A stretch of 64,000 bases of DNA, taken from Linanthus parryae. Its lineage: Eukaryota > Streptophyta > Magnoliopsida > Ericales > Polemoniaceae. The notes under the pieces were generated by a model, which was not told the DNA's origin, searched no databases, and was given only the letters and a program-made list of their open reading frames with translations. Made by a program: the position numbers and the translations under genes. Positions 22,544 to 35,518 of the stretch are shown in pieces. The stretch's first letter is position 1; each line of letters opens with the position of its first letter. The DNA lies in assembly GCA_023055425.1 (NCBI GenBank), contig JALGPY010000010.1, positions 15,101,363 to 15,165,362 of the forward strand, in the 5' to 3' direction.

Positions 22544-25500
22544 ATGGCAAACAATTCATCGAATTCATCACAATCCCTACAGTCAGTCCTTGAAAAAGGA
22601 CAAGCTTTCAACAAATAAGTTTTTGGACTGGTACAGAAACTTGAGAATCGGTATCAAGCAAGAAAAGAACTTGTACATTCTAGAAGAGCAAGTTCCTGAA
22701 GGTCCAAAAACTAATACTCCTGCAGCCATAAAGGGATATCAGAAGATCGTTGACGATGCTAATGATGTGGCCTGCCTTACGCTTTGCACCATGAACTCCA
22801 AGCTTTAGAAGAAACATGAGGACATGGTTGCATATGATATGATTATACACTTGAAGCAGCTCTTCCAAGAGCAGGCTAGGCATGAGCGGTATGAAGTGTC
22901 AAAGGAATTGTTCAGATGTGATATGTTAGAGGGAAACCCAGTGGGGCCTCATGTACTGCACATGATTGGGTACTTGGAGGGTCTCACTCGTCTGGGATTT
23001 GTGGTTGTCAAGAGCTGGCCACTAATATCATCTTGCAACCGTTGCCTGATAATTACGGACAATTCATTATGAACTATATCAGGAATGAGATCAGCAAGCC
23101 TCTATCATATTTTCTCAATATGTTGAGGACAGCTGAGTAAAGCATCAAAAAGGGAAAGGCAAGGCCATAATGATGGTCAGCAAAGGAAAGAGCAAGCGGG
23201 GAGTGTAAAGGAAAGAGCAAAAAAGTTGCGAAATCCAAGGAGCCTGCTTTAAAGCCATCTGGGGGCGTGACTAAGGGGGAGTGTAACTACTGCAGTCAGC
23301 CTGAGACACTAGAAAGGAACTGCCCAAAATATCTGGAAGATAAAAGGCTTGGAATAGTGATTCCACCACCACAAGGTATTTTTGTTATACATATCAATCT
23401 GTCTTTCTATTCATCTTGGGTATTGGATACTGGATGTGGATCTCACATTTTTTGAAATGAGCAGGATCTAAAGAGAAGCAGAAGATTGGCTAAAGGGGAG
23501 ATAGTCTTCCGCGTGGGTAATGAAGCAAGAGTTGTTGCATTAGCCGTAGGCGTTTATGGGTTATCTTTACCTTCTAAACTTATCTTAGAATTAGACAATT
23601 GTTATTGTGTGCCTGTTATGAGCAGAAACATTATTTCTATTTCTTGTTTGGACAAGACATGTTTTTCTATTAAAATAAAGGAAAAATGTTGCTTCATTTA
23701 TTTTGATGGTTTGCATTATTGTGATGCTTTATTGTCTAATGGATTATATATCCTTGATCTAGATAACTCCGTATATAATATTAATATCAAGAGGATTAAA
23801 ACTAAAAATTTAAATCTGAAGTACTTATGGAACTGTCATTTAGGCTATATAAACGAGAAACACATTTCTAGATTCCATAAGGATGGATTACTAGACTCAT
23901 TTTTTGTGAATCATATGAGACATGTGCGTCTTGTTTATTAGAAAAAATTACAAAGTTCCCTTTCAATAAGATAGGTGAGAGGACTAGTGAGAAAGTGGCT
24001 CTCGTGCATACTGATGTAAGTGAGCCATGTGACACGCCAATCAGAGGTGGTTATCTTTATTTCATTACATTTACTGATGATTTCAGTAGATATGGATTTG
24101 TATACCTTAGGAAGGCCAAATTTGAATTCTTTGAAAAGTTCAAAGAATTCAAGAACAAAGTAGACATGCAACTTGGCAAAAGTATTAAGCCTCTACGATT
24201 GGATTGTGGAGGAGAACACTTTAGCCAAGAGTTTGAGGATTATCTTAGAGAGTGTGGGATCTTGTCCCAACTCACTCCACCCAGAACGACATAGTGGAAT
24301 GGCAAGTCCGAGAGGAGGAATAGAAATCTCTTGGACATGGTTCGACCTACGATGTGTGAAATTGATCTTCCATTATCATTTTGGGGGCACACTCTATTAT
24401 GTGCAGCTTTCAGCCTTAACCGTGTTCCATCCAAATCTTTCATGAAGACTCCATACGAGATATGGAGTTGGAGGTGTCCCACATTGTCTTTTATGAGGAT
24501 TTGGGGCTGGGATGTCTATGTAAAAACTTTACAAATAGACAAACACGGAACCAAGTCGGATAAGTGTAAGATTGTGGGATACCCAAAGGAAACGAAGGGA
24601 TATTATTTCTATGTAAAAACTTTACAAATAGACAAACACGGAACCAACCCGGACCGGCGTGTTTCTAGAAAGAGAATTTTTCTCTAAAGAAGCCAAGGGG
24701 AGGACTTTATAACTTGAATAAATTCAAGAACCACAAAAAAGTGATCCTAGAATGGAACATGAACAGAAACCATAAGTTGTTGTGGAGCAACCTGTTCAAG
24801 AAACATAAGAACTTCGTAGATCTAGTAGGGTGACTCATAATCATAGATGAGCCTACTACCTATGGAAAGACCATGAAAGGGACGGGCTCTCAAAAGTGGC
24901 TTGAGGCCATGAGATCCGAAATGAAATCCATGTATACCAACAAAGTATGGACTTTGATGGAACCACCACTGGGGGCTCAGCCAATAGGGTGCACGTGGGT
25001 CTTCAAGAAGAAGACTGACATAGATGGCAAAGTGATTGCCTATAAGGGCCGATTGGTGGTAAAGTGATTCAGACAAATTCATGGTATTGACTATGATGAA
25101 ACCTTTTCCCCAGTCGCAATGACCAGATCATGCCCATAAAGTGTGGAAATTAAAGCGATCCATTTATGGATTGAAGCAAGATTCTAGGAGTTGGAATCGA
25201 CGTTTTGATGGTGGAGTCAAAGAGTTTGGCTTAATCAAGAACAAAGATGAATCTTGTGTTTACAAGAAGGTTAGTGGGAGCTCTGTTGTGTTTCTGGTCT
25301 TGTATGTGGATGACACACTACTCATTGGAAACCACTCCTACCTTGCAATCTGTCAAAGATTGGCTAGGAAAGTGTTTCTCAATGAAGGACTTAGGGGATG
25401 CAGCTTATATACATGGTATCAACATCTATAGGGACAGATCGTGGAAGCTGCTTGGCCTATGACAAAGTCATATATAGACAAGGTGTTGAAATGGTTCAAC

Positions 25501-26262
25501 ATGCAAGCCTCCAAGAAAGGATTATTCCCATGTTGCATGGATTCACCCTTTCAAAGGCTGAATGTCCCACCAATGAGATTGAGAAGTACCGCATGAGTAG
25601 GCCATATGGTCCATCATGTACGCCATGTTATGTAGATGTGTCAAACGCGTTGAGTATGGCAAGCAGATATCAGTTCAATCCGGGTGAGAGTCACTGAATA
25701 GCTGTCAAGAACATTCTTAACTACATGAGAAGATATAAGTATGCGTTTTTGAGATATGGAGGGGAGGAAGAGCTGCGTGTAAGGGGTTACACTGACGCAA
25801 GCTTCCAAGCTGACATAGATGATTTCAAATCGCAGTGGGATTCGTGATTTGCCTGAATGGAGGAGTTGTGAGCTGGAAAAGTTCCAAGCAAGAAACGGTT
25901 GTTGATTCTACAACTGAGGCTGATTACATTGCTGCGAATGGCGCATAAAAGGAGGTTGTTTGGATTAGGAAGTATTTACTGAGCTTGGTGTGGTTCCTAG
26001 CATTTTGGATTCGGTTGAGTTCTATTGTGAAACCACTTGGGCGATCGCACAATCCAAGGAATCCAGGTGACACCAGGAATCCAAGCACGTACTCCGGAAG
26101 TTTCATCTTATTCGTGAAATAATCGATAGAGGAGATGTGAAGATATGCAAGACTCCTACAAATGAGAATCTGTCAGATCCACTTACAAAGCCGCTTGTTC
26201 AGCGCAAGCATGAAGGGCACACTATATCTATCGACATACGAGATGCACCGGATTGGCTCTAG
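22544..26262 (+). pseudogene. copia-1 gag-pol remnant
   Basis: Gag from ATG 22544 (MANNSSNSS) has the copia UBN2-type pattern (DWYRNLRI, YEVSKELF). A CCHC knuckle near 23280-23330 has lost its histidine. The protease retains WVLDTGCGSH (23418-23447). The GAG-pre-integrase and integrase core are readable from 23820 to 24290 (DVSEP, FTDDFSRYGFVY, LRLDCGGEHFS, then PPRT). RT starts at 24880 (WLEAMRSEMKSM, TWVFKKKTD, DETFSPVA). The segment with the first catalytic aspartate is deleted at about 25130. YVDDTLLIG remains (25303-25329), followed by the RNase H (YTDASF, TEADYIAA). Many stops and frameshifts; no product expected. Confidence 0.88.
24515..24647 (+). repeat. 40-bp internal direct repeat in the copia-1 integrase/RT linker
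   Basis: TCTATGTAAAAACTTTACAA and the following 20 bases (24515-24554) recur at 24608-24647, 93 bp apart. The second copy replaces the usual sequence after the YPKETKGYYFY motif. Confidence 0.88.
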
Positions 26263-26276
26263 TGCAAGTGGGAGAC

Positions 26277-27684
26277 TGTTGGAATAGATTCCCTAGAGGA
26301 AATCTTATTTAGTATGGACATTATATTTTGGATAGAATAATCGTTGTATTATTTATGGAGATATTAAATATAATGCAGTACATAGATTACAATTGTTGTT
26401 TATCTTAAATATCCCTAGTCGTTTATATTGATTAATAGAACGTTCAAATATAGACTACTATGTGGGTAGATTGATATGGAGATATCAACTCTAACACATG
26501 GGTATGTATTTTTATGATAATGGCCTACTGGATTGACCACCACGAGAAGGCTACATTAATTATGTTAACGTCACAAGTTTTTCTCGTTGTGACAATGGTA
26601 TTGTGGTCCTTAGACCTGAAGTCACTAGATACTCTAGTTGTGGAATATTGTGTTTTGGTGTCGTTAAACACTACACCGTGACTGGGTAGCAATAAAGGCA
26701 TTTATCGGACATGATAGAAAACAAGCTTAGAGATGGTAGTGATGTAGAGAGGATTTGTTCCTCCCACATAAGGGAGAAAATATCAACGGCCACTCGAGGG
26801 GAAGTGCTTATAGAATGTCTGGCCAAACTCAGATAAATCAATATGGTATATTGATGTAATCTGCATGGATAAGAGTATTTCCAGGATCGAAAAACTGTGG
26901 ATTGGATTTACGAGTGTGACTTTTATGTCTCGTGTTCGATCCGGATATGGAGACAAATAGATAATAAAATGCGGTAACATTGGGCACAAGGGTTGTCGGA
27001 TCACTGACTATTTCTATTAGTTGGGTGGCGTAGATGTGTTGCTAGACATCGCTCTATGTTAGTCATTTTTACTACCAACTAAGTAGAAACCTATGGGGTC
27101 ACAGACTATATGGATTAAAATTAAATTTGAAATTAATTAGTAGGACTAATTAAATAGAAGGATCAATACACAACCATGAACAAACTTTGTAGGACTAATT
27201 TTCAAAGTGGACTAATCCGTGTATGGACAGGATTAGTGTTGAGGCGAATATGTAGTTAATAAGGAGTTATTAACTATACAAGGGCACTCCTAGATTATTT
27301 TCCATAAGTGTGTTTCCAAAATTGAGAGTGAGCAAAGCAAGGAGAGAGCAAGACAAGGAGGCCGAGACCCCCCTGTCCGCCCCTCCCTCGTCGTCGGTCT
27401 CGTGAGGCTCCACTGTCTTGGGTGTCCCGTTTGCGTGATCTTCTTCTTCCTCCTTCTTCCTTTGCTAGCACAAAGGTGTGAGAAGAATTTGAAGCAATTG
27501 TAGGTGTGGATATACATAGAGACGTGGACGCTAGTCTACGTAAAGTGATAAACTCAGACAAACAAGGTACACGATTCTAATTTCCCTTACCATCGTTATA
27601 ATGCTAGATCTGCGATTCATGGAGGGTCTTGTACGGAAACCAATTATTGTTTTTCCGTTGTGCAATCCGTATAAAAACCCTACA
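26277..27684 (+). repeat. Right (3') LTR of copia-1
   Basis: A 1408-bp LTR starting TGTTGGAATAG right after the purine tract and ending CCCTACA. It is homologous along its full length to the solo LTR (1283-2685) and the array LTR (38500-39897). Confidence 0.85.
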
Positions 27685-27689
27685 ACATA

Positions 27690-28352
27690 TACAACGCGGT
27701 AACATTGGGCACAAGGTTTGTCGGATCACTGACTATTTATATTAGTTGGGTAGCATTGATGTGTTGCTAGACAACGCTCAATGTTTGTTATTGTTACTGC
27801 CAACTTAATAGATACCTATAGGGTTGCACCCCAAAAGGATTAAGCTGGATATTGATGTTAATTTGTATGACTAATTAACAATTATATGGATCAAGGATTA
27901 GAACGCAACCACATGAAAAGTTAATTGGACTAAGTTGGAAAGTGGACTAATCCGTGTATAAAAGGGGATTCCTAGCTCTATTATTTCACAAGAGTTGCCA
28001 CGGAGTAAAATAACAGATAAAGGAGAGAACACCCAGGATATTCCGCCCCTACCTGTCGGCCTATACCCGTCATTGACCAAGGCTTCGGCCTCGTTGCTCA
28101 ATTTTGTGTGATTGCTTGATCTCTTCTTCGACGTTTCTAGCACTAGGCGTGGAGAAGATTCCATTTCTCAATCCCAAGGTGTGGATATCATAGAGACGAG
28201 GACGCTTTTCTTCGTTGTGATCACACAGACTTACAAGGTACACAATATCTCCTTTTATCACGTTATGATGGCTTAACCTGCGATTTGTGGAGGGATTTGA
28301 CAAGGAAATTATTACTGTATTTCCGCTGTGCATCCCGCATCAAAACCCTACA
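27690..28352 (+). mobile_element. LTR fragment of the same copia family
   Basis: Begins in mid-LTR at CGCGGTAACATTGGGCACAA, homologous to 26966 onwards, and runs to the LTR end ACCCTACA. It directly abuts the previous LTR end. It is either a remnant of an adjacent element or the result of an LTR-LTR rearrangement. Confidence 0.75.
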
Positions 28353-28524
28353 TTGAAAAACACTAAGAACATGATGAACATAATAATGAACACAAAATGG
28401 GTTGTATTTGTCCACAATTCGTACCTTGTAAGGTAAAATAGTCACAAAAAGGTCAAATTGCACCCCAATTAACTGAATGTAACAAAAGGGTGGTATCGAT
28501 CCACCATCCATCCACCCACTGACA

Positions 28525-28630
28525 GGGGGTATCTATCTCTGACAGGGGACCATATGGTATTTAACCATAGTGCATGGGAATATATGTATTTTAGCGATAA
28601 TGGAGGGGTGGAAATTATCATTTACCCTTA
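28525..28630 (-). repeat. Dispersed repeat, copy 2
   Basis: Inverted relative to 18592-18720. Its complement reads CACCCCTCCATTATCGCTAA, then CACTATGGTTA and GGTCCCCTGTCAG. Confidence 0.65.
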
Positions 28631-28639
28631 ATAAATTAG

Positions 28640-30328
28640 TGTATGCATATTTGAATTTGTGATGAAGCCAAAGGTTATTCATCCCCTCTCCCCTATTTTT
28701 GATATTTGGGACAATTTTTAACCCATTCAAAATCCCTCAAGATGAGGATAACTCTCCTTTTTTACTCCCTCTCTCTCCATTATCTCACCATATTAGTTCT
28801 TTCTCTCTCTTTCTAAAAAAACATATTTCTCCCCAACCTACAATAATTTCTCCCTATCTTTCTCTATCTATATAAATACAACACATCTCTTTCACTCTCT
28901 ACGACATGTCATTCTCCCTCCTTTCTCATCTCCTCTATTTCATCCTTTATCTCCTCTTCTCTCATAAGGATCCGTAGCAAAAAAGACACAAAAATCAACC
29001 TTCTTTCTCTCTCTCTATATATATATATATATTGTCTTCTCTCATCTTTGGATCCATAAAAGGACAATACACTACTGGTCCGGCGTAACGGTGCCATGTC
29101 CGCCTGAGACCACAAGCGTCAGAAAAGTTTGATAGATCGGAGGCATATTTGTGTTTTTGACGGGTTTTGGCCGGTTTCTTTACGTGGACGATCCGATTGT
29201 TAAACAGACCCGAGTTAGCAAATTTGAGCATTCGAACCACTCGTCCGTTTTAAGACTATGAATGACTCTATGTCCATCTAGACTCGCATCTAAGAAATAG
29301 ACAATCATAACTTTGAGCCCGTTCTACATAATCATATATTTCATAGTTATTTTATGCGGAGTGTGTCAGGAAGGAATAGCGATCATACTTTCATATGTAT
29401 AGACTGAACTGAGTATCATTGGGGGTTCAGGAATAGTCAGGGACTGTACAAAAGAGATTGGATTGTCAGGGGAAAAACAACAATTTTGTTGGGCATTCAA
29501 CATCACATCTATATAGTGCATTCTTCCTCACTTAGAGGACAAGTATTAGTAGCATAAATATTTGAATTGTGTAGTGATTGCTAGATCATGGAATCAGCTT
29601 TGTTGATCAGGGAACTAAGCTGCATATCAGGCAAGCATACGTAGCTTATGATGCTACTGTATTTCTCTAAGAGAAGATCACCCATATGAATAATAGGATT
29701 ATGAGTTGTGATATTATCGTTTTCGAATACCTGGATGGTTACTATCGTCTTCGGACGTTAATTTGTCTTTAGACACCTTGGGCTTGTCTTCAGACATGTA
29801 GGCAACTAGTACTACTCTCTGGACCGATGATCCAGTAGGGGGTGTGCACAATTAAGGTCTAGTTGTCTTGCTGGATTTGTTTCCTTCCTTGTCGGAAGTT
29901 AATCTGGTCTGCACAACCCTCTGGGTAGTGGATTTGGAATCCTCCATATAAGGCTGGTATGGGTGTGGTGGTTATCGATAATTGAGGAAACCTGAGTTAT
30001 AAGTTACTGGTACTAAATTTGTGTGATCAATGGTGGTACGACAGGGTAATGACTTGAGTATATGTAAGTTCAAAGTTAAATCTTTTCAAAACTCTATCTA
30101 TATTACTTTCAAAGTACTATATTACGTGGTATATTTTTTGACATTCTACTCGTCTATCTGTTGTTTACTTTTCATGTGAGAACATAGGAGCTTAGGAATA
30201 TATTCAATCACTTAGAAGTCTAAGGATCAAACATTGTTGATTGTAACTTTTAAATTAATTCAAGTTTCTTTAATTATATCTCATAACAGAATTGTTAGGG
30301 TTATACTCCTTGTTGGGGCATGCATGTG
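28640..30328. other. Uncharacterised DNA left of the LTR array
   Basis: A CT-rich part (28740-29030, with a short TA repeat at 29017-29031), then about 1.3 kb with no coding frame I can name. The text continues across the LTR array insertion into 39903, so both sides were one sequence before the insertion. It may be a gypsy LTR relic, but I have no firm evidence. Confidence 0.4.
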
Positions 30329-30333
30329 CCTTA

Positions 30334-31443
30334 TGTAGGGTTTTGAACATGGAATCGCAGCGGAAGAAGATAATTATTCCGTTCAAATACCTCCAAGGAT
30401 CACAAGTCAAGAACACATGACGAAAGTAAAGGACTAATATGTGTTTACCTTTGGGTTCTCCTTTGATGACTTCAAACGCGAATAATTTCACGTTCTCTAC
30501 GGTTGATCCACGCCTAGGATAGAGAATTGGACCTTCCCAACCTTCTTGTTCTATATATAACGGAGGAAGGAGACAAAGGAATCACACAACAAAGCCACAA
30601 AGGAAGGCTCGACCTCCTTTGTGTGGCCGACGGGTTGGGGCGGCGGGTAAGGGGGCGGCGGGCTCTTTACCTTGCTTGCTCTCAACTCTTTTCTCTCCTC
30701 TCAATATGTGTTATGAATAACATGTATTGAGAGGGAAGGAAGGATTTTCTTTATATAGTCCAACTACTCCTAGTTGTTTCCATAAAGGGCGCAATACTAA
30801 TCATATCCATATATGGACTAGTATTATCTGCTAATTAGTCCTATTAAGTTAGCAACTTGTTGCAATATGATCCTTTTAATTAATCTCTATTAATTAATTA
30901 TCTTGTCCAATTATATCCATATGGCGAGTGACCCCATAGGTTTCTATTTAATTGGTAGTAACTATTTACAAACATGGAGCGGTGTCTAGCAACACATCGA
31001 TGCCACCCAATTAATAGAAATAGTCATCTTGACAAAACATTGTGTATCGCATCCCTTTGTCTCATTATCCGGATTGGACACGAGACATACAAGTCACACA
31101 CGTGTATCCAATCCATGTTACTCGATCCTGGGAATAGCCATATCCATGCATATGACATCAATATCCCATTATTGATTCATATGAGTCTGGCCAGACATTC
31201 CATAAGCGCCATCCCTCGAGTGGCCTCGGATAACTGCTCCCGTTATGTGGGAGGGACAAATCCTATCTACATCACTCACCGTCTCTAAGCTTGCTTCCTA
31301 TTGTGCCCAACAAGCGCTTTTATAACTACCTAGTTACGGAGTAGCGTTTGACGTTGTCAAAGCACAATATTCCAAAACTAGAGGATCTAGTGACTTCAAG
31401 TCTAAGGATGATAATATCCTATCACCGCGAGAAGCGCTTGTGA
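30334..31443 (-). repeat. Left LTR of the array, truncated (LTR-A)
   Basis: Starts TGTAGGGTTTTGAAC and matches LTR-C up to GAGAAGCGCTTGTGA. There it passes into the gag-pre-integrase reading frame. It lacks the outer 292 bp that LTR-C has at 39606-39897. Confidence 0.9.
30749..30758 (-). promoter_or_regulatory. TATA box in LTR-A
   Basis: Reads CTATATAAAG on the minus strand and is conserved in all three array LTRs. Confidence 0.55.
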
Positions 31444-32804
31444 GTCTAGAAATCCATCCTTATGGAGCCTAGATACACGTTTCTCATTTATAAAATGCCA
31501 TAGATAAGCAGGATTTAAATCATTCATTTTAATCCTCTTAGTATTTATGTTATAGATTGGATAGCTTAGATCAAGGATATATAATCCATTAAATAATTGA
31601 ACACTACAATAGTGAATACTATCAAAATAAATGGAACAACAATTGTTCTTTATTGAAATGGTAAAACTTTTATTGTCCAAACAAGATACGGAAATAATGT
31701 TCTTACTCATAGCAGGAACATAAAAGCAATTATCTAATTCTAATACTAATCCAGAAGGCAGAGACAGCCTATACACGCCTATAGCCAATGCAGCAACTCT
31801 TGCTCCATTCCCAACGCGCAAGTCCACCTCTCCTTTGGCTAATCTTCTACTTCTACTTAGATCCTGCACATTTCGACAAATATTAGATCCACATCCAGTA
31901 TCCAATACCCAAGATGAAGAAGTAGTTAAATTAACATCTATAACAAAAATACCTGGTGGTTGTGGGATCACTATCCCAAGCCTTTTATCCTCCAGATACT
32001 TTGGGCAATTCCTCTTCCAGTGTCGAGGCTGAATGCAGTAGTGACAATCACCCTTGATCACGCCTTTGGCCACGCCACCAGCAGGTTTAAGAGCAGTGTC
32101 CTTAGGTTTAGCAACTTCCTTGCCTTTACCCTTGGAAGTAGAGGCAAACCTTTTTCCCTTTCCTTTCTGCACCATCATTATGTCCTTTCCCTTTCCCTTG
32201 TTGATGGATTGTTCAGCTGTCCTCAACATATTGAGTAGCTCTGGCATAGGCTTGGCGATCTCATTTATGTTATAGTTCATGATGAACTGTCCATAACTAT
32301 CCGACAAAAATTGCAGAATTAGATCTGTGGCCAACTCTTGACCAATCAGGGACCCTAGGCGATCGAGATTTTCAAGATACCCGATCATCCACAACACATG
32401 CGGTCCTACTGGGTTCCCTTCCTCCAAGTGACTCTTGAACAATGCCCGAGAAACTTCATACCGTTCAACCCTCGCCTGCTCTTGGAAGAGCTGCTTCAAG
32501 TGTTCGATCATATCGACTCCATTCATGTTCTCATGTTGCTTCTGAAGCTCATGAGTCATGGTGCAAAGCATAAGGCAGGCCGCATCATTAGCTTGTTAAT
32601 ACGTTTCTGATACGCCTTTAGGGCTGCTGGGGTATTGTTCTCTGGACCATCTGGAACTTCTTCTTCTAGTGTGTACAGTTTCTTTTCTTGTTTAAGAACA
32701 ATCCTTAAATTTCTGTACCAGTCCAGAAAGTTGGTTCCAGAAAGCTTGTCCTTCTCAAGAACAGCCCGTAGGGAGTGTGATGAATTCGATGAATTGTTTG
32801 CCAT
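31402..32804 (-). pseudogene. Copia gag-protease fragment, copy A
   Basis: Gag starts at the ATG complementary to 32802-32804 (MANNSSNSSHSL) and carries the UBN2-type domain (DWYRNLRIVLKQEKKL). One frameshift near 32590 moves the frame into a 389-codon open stretch, 32571-31402. That stretch contains YEVSRALFKSHLEEGNPVGP, a lysine-rich linker, a good CCHC knuckle (CHYCIQPRHWKRNC), the protease signature WVLDTGCGSN and the GAG-pre-integrase segment ending FINEKRVSRLHKDGFLDS. It then reads into the truncated LTR for about 12 residues before the stop. Integrase and later domains are absent. The frameshift is shared with copy B. Confidence 0.9.
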
Positions 32805-34404
32805 TGGAATTCTTCAAAAACGATAAATATACAAGATTTTAGTATGATTTTACTATACTCAATAATGGATAGATTATTAAATATAGCTCCCACTATTTTT
32901 CTCGGATTAATAACCCTCCATATAAATGCGGAAAATATCCTTATATTTTCTAGTGGGCCAAGATCCATATTTTGCCTCTTTCGAGCTTGCTTTGGCAAGT
33001 TACCCGGAATTGGTTATTAGGTAGGAACCATTCCAATTACATCATATGTAACTCTTGGTTCAATTGGGAAAATAACCATTATTTATCCATCCCCATGAAT
33101 AATCCCAATTGTATGCCTCTAGGTTCTTTTAATCTTATTAAATCTACCTAGTTATGTCCAACCTCTTACTTAAACAATTGCTCATTGTTACGTTCCGTCG
33201 CATCTAATCACGATAAACCATGTTGCCATGCTTTGGCATGCACAAGCATAAGATATAGTGATCATGATGAGTGTTTAAATAACGAGAAGGCATAAACACA
33301 ATGTTTTGATTGAGGGATTCGCCTTTCAATTTTAATTTGTATTGTTGATCCATTATCAACATGATCTATATGTTTGAGTTTTGGGCAAAACTCCAAATCA
33401 TAGATCCGGGTTGTCTAATTATCTTATTATCCTAATCGCATGCATCAACCATACACCAATCACAAAATAATAAGACAATAAAATAAACAACCACAACAAA
33501 ATAAATGTGATGTGGATATGGCCTTTCTAGACTAAGATATTCTCAAGCCAATGAGAATATCTATGAACCCTAAAATAGATCACATCGCCATGCGCCTCCA
33601 TCTTTTTGGTCCATCCTTCGTAGTTTTGTGGAATGCTCCATCTTTATGGCTCCAATGTCTTTGGGCTTCTTTTCTTCAATCTTGGCTAACAATCTATTTT
33701 ATCTAGCTACTCCTATACTAAATAAAATAAATCTCACATGTTGAGAAAAGGACGACTTGCAGGCCGTAAACTTAATTAATTATCACATTAATTGATCAGC
33801 TCGCATGCCGTAAAACAAACTACAAAATAAACATTCACACACAAACCACAACCTAGGGCCATATCCAACCACCATGTGAATAGCACATAAACAGTTAAAA
33901 CCAATTTTAACGCGCTTGTTCAATTCTAATTGTTTTGGAAGAAGTAGGGTAAAAAAACATTCCAAAAAGGACTTCCCAGAGCCCTATGGGATCACACACG
34001 GCCCTAGGGCCCGGCCTAGCCCAAGCCGCCGGTCCCCCTGGTCGCGCTTAGGCCCGGCCGGCCCTTTGGCCGTGCGTGGCTTGGGCGGCAAGGCATAGGG
34101 GCGGTCCCCTATGGGGGGCCGAACCCTTTATGGGAGTTGTTTCCAAAAACAACTCCTTCCTTGTTGCCCAATCCAAGTTGTTTCCATGTTGAAAACCCCC
34201 TTTTTCAAACATGTGCCCAAACCCTAATCTTCAAACCAAGAAACTCACTAATTTGTTGCATCCAATGCACAATTAGGTCTTGTTAGATTGAATATCCATT
34301 CCATTGAATCTAATATGCTTCATTTGTCGTTTTACGCGATAAACATAAATTTAAAGTGTTAAAACAACAAAATCGTAACACATAAACTACGTTATGCTCT
34401 ACGA

Positions 34405-34423
34405 CTTGTGGCTCTGATACAAC
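34405..34423 (-). promoter_or_regulatory. Primer binding site of unit A
   Basis: Immediately inside LTR-B, the minus strand reads GTTGTATCAGAGCCACAAG. TATCAGAGC is the usual copia match to the 3' end of initiator-type tRNA-Met, which primes minus-strand DNA synthesis. Confidence 0.75.
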
Positions 34424-35518
34424 TGAAGGGTTTTGAACATGGAATCGCAGCGGAAGAAGATAATTATTCCGTTCAAATACCTCCAAGGATCACAAGTCAA
34501 GAACACATGACGAAAGTAAAGGACTAATATGTGTTTACCTTTGGGTTCTCCTTTGATGACTTCAAACGCGAATAATTTCACGTTCTCTACGGTTGATCCA
34601 CGCCTAGGATAGAGAATTGGACCTTCCCAACCTTCTTGTTCTATATATAACGGAGGAAGGAGACAAAGGAATCACACAACGAAGCCACAAAGGAAGGCTC
34701 GACCTCCTTTGTGTGGCCGACGGGTTGGGGCGGCGGGCTCTTTACCTTGCTTGCTCTCAACTCTTTTCTCTCCTCTCAATATGTGTTATGAATAACATGT
34801 ATTGAGAGGGAAGGAAGGATTTTCTTTATATAGTCCAACTACTCCTAGTTGTTTCCATAAAGGGCGCAATACTAATCATATCCATATATGGACTAGTATT
34901 ATCTGCTAATTAGTCCTATTAAGTTAGCAACTTGTTGCAATATGATCCTTTTAATTAATCTCTATTAATTAATTATCTTGTCCAATTATATCCATATGGC
35001 GAGTGACCCCATAGGTTTCTATTTAATTGGTAGTAACTATTTACAAACATGGAGCGGTGTCTAGCAACACATCGATGCCACCCAATTAATAGAAATAGTC
35101 ATCTTGACAAAACATTGTGTATCGCATCCCTTTGTCTCATTATCCGGATTGGACACGAGACATACAAGTCACACACGTGTATCCAATCCATGTTACTCGA
35201 TCCTGGGAATAGCCATATCCATGCATATGACATCAATATCCCATTATTGATTCATATGAGTCTGGCCAGACATTCCATAAGCGCCATCCCTCGAGTGGCC
35301 TCGGATAACTGCTCCCGTTATGTGGGAGGGACAAATCCTATCTACATCACTCACCGTCTCTAAGCTTGCTTCCTATTGTGCCCAACAAGCGCTTTTATAA
35401 CTACCTAGTTACGGAGTAGCGTTTGACGTTGTCAAAGCACAATATTCCAAAACTAGAGGATCTAGTGACTTCAAGTCTAAGGATGATAATATCCTATCAC
35501 CGCGAGAAGCGCTTGTGA
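34424..35518 (-). repeat. Middle LTR of the array, truncated (LTR-B)
   Basis: Its first bases (TGAAGGG) match LTR-C, but from CATGGAATCGC onwards it carries LTR-A variants (GAAGAAG, ATACCTCC). It ends at the same truncation point as LTR-A. This hybrid start marks the recombination junction. Confidence 0.9.
34824..34833 (-). promoter_or_regulatory. TATA box in LTR-B
   Basis: CTATATAAAG on the minus strand, as in LTR-A and LTR-C. Confidence 0.55.

Larger units (their letters stand above)
20980..27684 (+). mobile_element. Decayed Ty1/copia element (copia-1)
   Basis: Order is LTR piece 20980-21628, leader, gag-pol remnant 22544-26262, purine-rich tract (AAGTGGGAGAC) and a complete right LTR 26277-27684. 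The left LTR lacks its last half and the primer binding site. It joins directly to leader DNA near 21628-21634; that leader is homologous to the leader of the 30-40 kb array. The two LTRs differ a lot, so the element is old, or the left piece comes from a sister copy. No matching 5-bp flanks were found. Confidence 0.85.
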
